DNA of 20,082 bases from Lachnospiraceae bacterium (GTDB taxonomy: Bacteria > Bacillota_A > Clostridia > Lachnospirales > Lachnospiraceae). Below the pieces are notes generated by a model. It had not been told where the DNA came from. It did not search any database and saw only the letters and a list, made by a program, of their open reading frames with translations. Every line of letters starts with the position of its first letter. Position 1 is the stretch's first letter. The stretch covers positions 1-20,082 of the forward strand of contig JAEEXJ010000061.1 of assembly GCA_016291475.1 (NCBI GenBank), given 5' to 3'. A program made the position numbers and the translations under genes. Below are positions 16,223-20,082 of the stretch, piece after piece.

Positions 16223-17620
16223 ATGGAAGATGTTAAAAATACGGAAAAATCCAATAAGTCTAAGACGGATAAACCGGGGGCTTTTCAACAGAGTATTATT
16301 ACCGAGCAGATCAGGAAAAGGCCCATCAATAAATACCGTCTTCTGAGAAAAACCGCGATAACTGCGCTTCTTGCCATATTATTCGGTATTGTGGCATCCG
16401 TTACAATATGGCTTTTGGAACCTGTCTTGAGTAAATGGGTTTCTAAAAACGATGTGGCACCGGTAAGGGATGAAGTCCATTTCATTGATGCGGGTGATGA
16501 GATCACTCCTCAGGAAGTACTGGTAGATTACATGGATCAGGAAGCTATTCTCGGAACCGAGACTACGGATGATACTTCACTGACAGAGATTCCTCTTACG
16601 GATGAGCAGATTCAGGCACTTTTTTCCAAAATGATCCTCGATCAGAAAGACTACAGACTTCTGTATCAGTCTATGGCTTTGTATGCCATGGAGATAAACA
16701 AGTCGGTTGTTACGATCACGGCAATCTCCTCCGACACTGATTGGACAGGAATGATAGAACAGCGCAGCAACCAGTCTTCCGGTCTGATCGTTGCAACGGG
16801 AAATCTTGATATATATATTCTGGCGGATTACACCCCTCTGGCAGATGCAGATTCTTTTAAGGTGAGATTCAGCAATAACTATACCACCGAATGTAAACTC
16901 AGGGCGGTTGATGCGGCAACGGGACTAGCCATGTTTTCCGTCAAGTACACAAATCTGAGCTCGGATCTGGCAACAAATCCTCCCGTAGCAAGTCTGGGAA
17001 GCACATATGCTACGATCGGAACACCTGTGGTTGCACTCGGAAGTCCCATGGGAACCGTCGGATCCATCGGTTACGGAATGATCAGTGCCTCCAGAAGTAC
17101 CATAGAATACGCGGATACCGCAGATACAATGCTTCAGACCGACATATACGGAGCAAGCAATGCCGGAGGTTTTCTTTTTAACTTTACCGGTCAGGTAATC
17201 GGGGTCATAGCACCCGATCAGGATAAAAGCGATGTGGATGGACTGATATGGGCTTACGGAATAAGTGAGCTTAAGAGCAGAATTGCCGCAATGGCAAACG
17301 GAGATCCTACAATATATCTGGGAATAATCGGAACATACGTCACAAACGAAGCCAATTCCGAACTGGGTGTTCCGTTTGGAGCATACGTACTCAGGACAGA
17401 TATGGATTCTCCTGCGATGCTTGCAGGTATCAGAACAGGAGATGTAATAGTAAGACTCGGAGATACTCAGATCACGAATTATTCCGACTATATTACGGCC
17501 CTGCAGAAATATGAAGTCGGTGATAAGGTTACTGCGGTTGTAATGAGAAAATCACAGCAGGAATACGTCGAGCTCGAATATATTATGACAGCCCGTTCAT
17601 CAGGAACCATATATGAATAA
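16223..17620 (+). CDS. Membrane-anchored HtrA/S1C-like protein with PDZ domain, catalytic triad apparently lost
   Basis: 465 residues: a basic cytoplasmic N-terminus, one transmembrane anchor (about 44-67), a linker, a trypsin-like fold (about 155-355) and a C-terminal PDZ domain (about 365-455, with GAYVLR as the likely ligand loop). The fold is clear from SSGLIVAT, ADADSFKVRF, IGTPVVALGSPMGTVGSIGYGMIS (265-288) and QTDIYGASNAGGFLFN (305-320). But the three catalytic positions look replaced: the His of the usual TNNHVV is Thr204 (ADYTPL), the Asp of TDLAV is Gly234 (TGLAM), and the Ser of GNSGG is Ala314 (SNAGG). If aligned correctly this is a pseudoprotease, perhaps a scaffold or peptide sensor outside the membrane. 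No frameshift is seen. It heads an apparent operon with yhaM 26 nt downstream. The start is the only in-frame ATG before the anchor. Confidence 0.85.
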   Translation: MEDVKNTEKSNKSKTDKPGAFQQSIITEQIRKRPINKYRLLRKTAITALLAILFGIVASVTIWLLEPVLSKWVSKNDVAPVRDEVHFIDAGDEITPQEVLVDYMDQEAILGTETTDDTSLTEIPLTDEQIQALFSKMILDQKDYRLLYQSMALYAMEINKSVVTITAISSDTDWTGMIEQRSNQSSGLIVATGNLDIYILADYTPLADADSFKVRFSNNYTTECKLRAVDAATGLAMFSVKYTNLSSDLATNPPVASLGSTYATIGTPVVALGSPMGTVGSIGYGMISASRSTIEYADTADTMLQTDIYGASNAGGFLFNFTGQVIGVIAPDQDKSDVDGLIWAYGISELKSRIAAMANGDPTIYLGIIGTYVTNEANSELGVPFGAYVLRTDMDSPAMLAGIRTGDVIVRLGDTQITNYSDYITALQKYEVGDKVTAVVMRKSQQEYVELEYIMTARSSGTIYE

Positions 17621-17646
17621 ACTAAAACAGTTTTGAAAGGATAGAA

Positions 17647-18603
17647 ATGAAACATATCTCTGAATTTAATGAAGGCGATCATATAAGAGAAGTTTTTTTG
17701 TGTAAAGGAATCTCTCATGCAGTCACCAAAAACGGAAAAGAATACCTCAATGTCCAGCTGATGGACAGAACAGGAACCGTGGATGGTAAGATCTGGGATC
17801 CCGGAGATCCCGGAATAGACGACTTCGATAAGTATGATTATGTAGAAGTAAATGCTGATGTTAATGTCTGGAATAATGCTAAACAGCTCAACATCAAAAG
17901 GATCCGTATAGCCGGTGAGGGAGAATACGATCCCGCGGAATATCTTCCCGTAAGTTCCAGAAACAACGATGAGATGTACAAAGAGCTTCTGTCCGTTATA
18001 GACAGTATAGAAGATAAGCATTACAACGCTCTTCTCAAAAAGTTTTTCGTGGAAGATACCGAGCTTGTTAAGAGATTCAGAACATGCTCTGCTGCCAAAA
18101 CAGTTCATCACGGATTTGTGGGCGGACTCATGCAGCATACTTTGGGAGTAGCTTCGGTGTGTGATTTTCTAAGCAAGTCCTATCCTGTTCTTAACAGAGA
18201 TCTTCTTGTAACCGCTGCTCTTTGTCATGATATTGCCAAGACCAAGGAACTTACTCCATTCCCTGAGAATGATTATTCCGATGAAGGTCAGTTACTCGGA
18301 CATATAGTAATGGGATCGGAGATGGTGGGAGCTGCCGCAAAAGAAATCGAAGGATTTCCTAATATAAAACTCACTCAGCTTCAGCATTGTATACTTGCTC
18401 ATCACGGAAAGTATGAATTCGGATCCCCCAAGCTTCCCGAACTTGTTGAAGCAATGGCACTTAATCTTGCGGATGAGTGTGATTCAAAGATAGAGATATA
18501 CACAGAACTCTTTGAAGCAAATGCGGAAAAGAAGGGACAGTGGCTCGGACCCAGAAAATTCCTGAATGACTCTAACGTAAGGTCAACCATAACAACGGAA
18601 TAA
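17647..18603 (+). CDS. yhaM: 3'-5' exoribonuclease YhaM-type (OB fold plus HD domain)
   Basis: YhaM relatives are Firmicute exoribonucleases that trim the 3' ends of RNA and may also act on single-stranded DNA. The 318 residues have an OB-fold nucleic-acid-binding part (about 12-90, with LNVQLMDRTGTVDGKIWD) and a metal-binding HD domain (about 150-290): HHGFVGGLMQHTLGV with His164, the HD pair His194-Asp195 in AALCHDIAKTKEL, LLGHIVMG with His219, ILAHHGKYEFGSPKLPE (249-265) and Asp277 in LADECDSK. These are the expected metal ligands, so it should be active. AAAGGA (about 17636-17641) gives a good ribosome binding site. It lies 26 nt after the HtrA-like gene and 4 nt before the rRNA methyltransferase, suggesting one transcript devoted partly to RNA metabolism. 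Confidence 0.94.
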   Translation: MKHISEFNEGDHIREVFLCKGISHAVTKNGKEYLNVQLMDRTGTVDGKIWDPGDPGIDDFDKYDYVEVNADVNVWNNAKQLNIKRIRIAGEGEYDPAEYLPVSSRNNDEMYKELLSVIDSIEDKHYNALLKKFFVEDTELVKRFRTCSAAKTVHHGFVGGLMQHTLGVASVCDFLSKSYPVLNRDLLVTAALCHDIAKTKELTPFPENDYSDEGQLLGHIVMGSEMVGAAAKEIEGFPNIKLTQLQHCILAHHGKYEFGSPKLPELVEAMALNLADECDSKIEIYTELFEANAEKKGQWLGPRKFLNDSNVRSTITTE

Positions 18604-18607
18604 GAAA

Positions 18608-20082
18608 ATGAAAGAATACTCTTTTAAGAAAAATGATGAAATCATTCTGACCATTGATGATATCTCGGACGACGGATCCGGGATAGGAAGGAGTGACGGA
18701 TTCATTTTTTTTGTAAAAAACACATTACCCGGAGACCGCATCAAAGCTAAGGTGATGAAGGTCACCAAAAGCTACGGCTTTGCAAGATGCATGGAGATCC
18801 TCGAGTCTTCAAACGGCAGATGCAAAGCTCGTTGCAGCGCATTTGAAAAGTGCGGAGGCTGTTCTCTTCAGAATTACAGATATGAAAAACAGCTTGAGTA
18901 CAAATTTAATAAAGTAAAAAATGACCTGATAAGGATCGGAGGAATATCCGCAGAAGAGGTAGAACAAAAGCTTCTTCCAATAGTCGGTATGGATGATCCT
19001 TACAGATATCGTAATAAGGCTCAGTATCCCGTGCGTATGGGAAAGGATGGAAAACCTCATGCAGGTTTTTTTGCCGGTCATACTCATTCTGTGATTGAAA
19101 CCGATGATTGCCTGATCGAACCGGAGATTAATTCGAAACTTCTCGATGCAGTTCTTAACTGGATGAATAAAAATCATGTCAAAGCGTATGACGAGGAGAC
19201 CGGAAAAGGTCTGGTAAGACATGTGCTCATAAGACACGGATTTACTTCCAAAGAATGTCAGGTAAATCTTGTAATTAACGGAAGTAAGATACCGGATGAA
19301 GCAGGACTTATAAAATCTCTTACGGATATAATGCCGAACGATCTTAAATCTGTAACCGTATGCCCGAATACCAGAAGAGATAATGTAATTCTCGGCGATT
19401 CATACAGAAGCATTTACGGGGAAGGATATATAACTGACACACTTGTCGGAATCACGTTCAAGATTTCACCTCTTTCTTTCTATCAGGTTAATCCTGTTCA
19501 AACGGAAAAACTATATGGTCTTGCAAGAGATTATGCCTGCCTTACCGGTGAAGAGGAAGTGCTTGATCTGTACTGCGGAATCGGAACCATCTCTCTTATG
19601 CTGTCTAAAAAAGCAGGACATGTTACAGGAGTTGAGATCGTAGACAGAGCCATTAAAGATGCGAAAGAAAATGCCAAGATAAATGCAATCGGCAATTCGG
19701 AGTTTATAACAGGCGCTGCGGAAGATGTTATACAGACTATGCTTCCCGGTGAGGGAAACAGAAGAACTCCCGATGTTGTTGTAGTGGATCCTCCCAGAAA
19801 GGGATGTGCAAGGAGTTGTATCGATGCGATACTTACTCTTTCACCGAAGAGAGTGGTATACGTAAGCTGCGACCCCGCAACTCTTGCCCGTGATATCAAG
19901 ATCTTCCGCGAAGGAGGATACGAATTTGTCAAGGCAACACCTGTAGATATGTTCCCTCATTCCAGCCATGTTGAGACAGTAGTTTGCTTGAGCAAAAATT
20001 TTTCGAAGCCGAAAGATTATATTCAAATTGGAATTGATGCGGAGGATTACTATAGAATCAAAGAATCGGAGAAGAAATCGGG
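18608..20082 (+). CDS. rlmD: 23S rRNA (uracil-5-)-methyltransferase, RlmD/RumA type (3' end outside window)
   Basis: The frame is open from ATG 18608 to the window end, 491 codons. It starts with a TRAM domain (about 6-65, DDISDDGSGIGRSDGFIFFV), then iron-sulfur ligands Cys76, Cys82 and Cys85 (CSAFEKCGGC) with Cys168 as probable fourth, and a Rossmann methyltransferase with SAM motif VLDLYCGIGTISL (318-330), VVDPPRKGC, the nucleophile Cys421 in VSCDPATLARD and HSSHVETVV (451-459) with the general base Glu456. In Gram-positives one such enzyme (RlmCD) can methylate both U747 and U1939, so the exact target is open. Most relatives end soon after VETVV; this one goes on for over 30 residues (YIQIGIDAEDYYRIKESEK), an extension I associate with Lachnospiraceae homologues. 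It starts 4 nt after yhaM, with a weak GGA 8 nt upstream. Confidence 0.94.
   Translation, partial: MKEYSFKKNDEIILTIDDISDDGSGIGRSDGFIFFVKNTLPGDRIKAKVMKVTKSYGFARCMEILESSNGRCKARCSAFEKCGGCSLQNYRYEKQLEYKFNKVKNDLIRIGGISAEEVEQKLLPIVGMDDPYRYRNKAQYPVRMGKDGKPHAGFFAGHTHSVIETDDCLIEPEINSKLLDAVLNWMNKNHVKAYDEETGKGLVRHVLIRHGFTSKECQVNLVINGSKIPDEAGLIKSLTDIMPNDLKSVTVCPNTRRDNVILGDSYRSIYGEGYITDTLVGITFKISPLSFYQVNPVQTEKLYGLARDYACLTGEEEVLDLYCGIGTISLMLSKKAGHVTGVEIVDRAIKDAKENAKINAIGNSEFITGAAEDVIQTMLPGEGNRRTPDVVVVDPPRKGCARSCIDAILTLSPKRVVYVSCDPATLARDIKIFREGGYEFVKATPVDMFPHSSHVETVVCLSKNFSKPKDYIQIGIDAEDYYRIKESEKKS

Noticed and set aside
17488..18138. 216-residue minus-strand frame across the HtrA-like/yhaM junction
   Set aside because: Covers two well-supported genes on the other strand and has no recognisable motif.
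18608..20082. Broken or frameshifted rRNA methyltransferase
   Set aside because: The frame translates without interruption through every expected motif; it simply continues past the end of the window.

Overview
The window looks like the chromosomal replication-origin region of a low-to-moderate G+C Firmicute, most likely a Lachnospiraceae/Butyrivibrio-like clostridium. The basis is gene order (rpmH on the minus strand, then an AT-rich box-rich gap, then dnaA-dnaN-yaaA-recF-gyrB-gyrA on the plus strand) and protein style: Bacillus-like GyrB ending in NLDI, Lachnospiraceae-like GyrA ([10 protein letters not shown]), MutS2, and a membrane-anchored HtrA-like protein of the type common in that family. 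Species assignment is inference.

Layout. 1-82: 5' end of rpmH (minus) with a good promoter and a ~95-nt leader holding two inverted repeats. 83-657: no gene; this is the upstream half of oriC, with at least seven near-consensus DnaA boxes and the dnaA promoter. 658-2016: dnaA. 2017-2235: the second half of the origin, with a perfect DnaA box, a C-run, DnaA-trio-like triplets and an AT-rich stretch as in the Bacillus-type unwinding system; then dnaN. 2236-10679: dnaN, yaaA, recF, gyrB, gyrA and a cation/proton antiporter, tightly packed and probably co-transcribed. 10669-11463: an uncharacterised protein that I read as PD-(D/E)XK-nuclease-like plus winged helix, with a terminator-like hairpin across its 5' end. 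11466-11540: a 75-nt near-perfect palindrome filling the gap between two convergent stop codons.

The minus-strand block 11541-16148 is an apparent operon mutS2 > OmpR-type response regulator > membrane histidine kinase. From 16223 a plus-strand operon runs: an HtrA/S1C-like membrane protein whose three catalytic residues all appear replaced, then yhaM (3'-5' exoribonuclease), then an RlmD/RumA-type 23S rRNA uracil-5-methyltransferase running off the window end.

The first block couples initiation (DnaA), clamp loading target (DnaN), recombinational repair (RecF) and supercoiling (gyrase). The second combines ribosome/DNA quality control (MutS2), envelope sensing, and RNA processing or modification. 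The least ordinary items are the triad-less HtrA protein, the symmetric divergent promoters that put both start codons 9 nt after identical -10 hexamers (possible leaderless mRNAs), the unwinding element, the intergenic palindrome and the nuclease-like protein. All assignments rest on reading motifs by eye; no database search was run.
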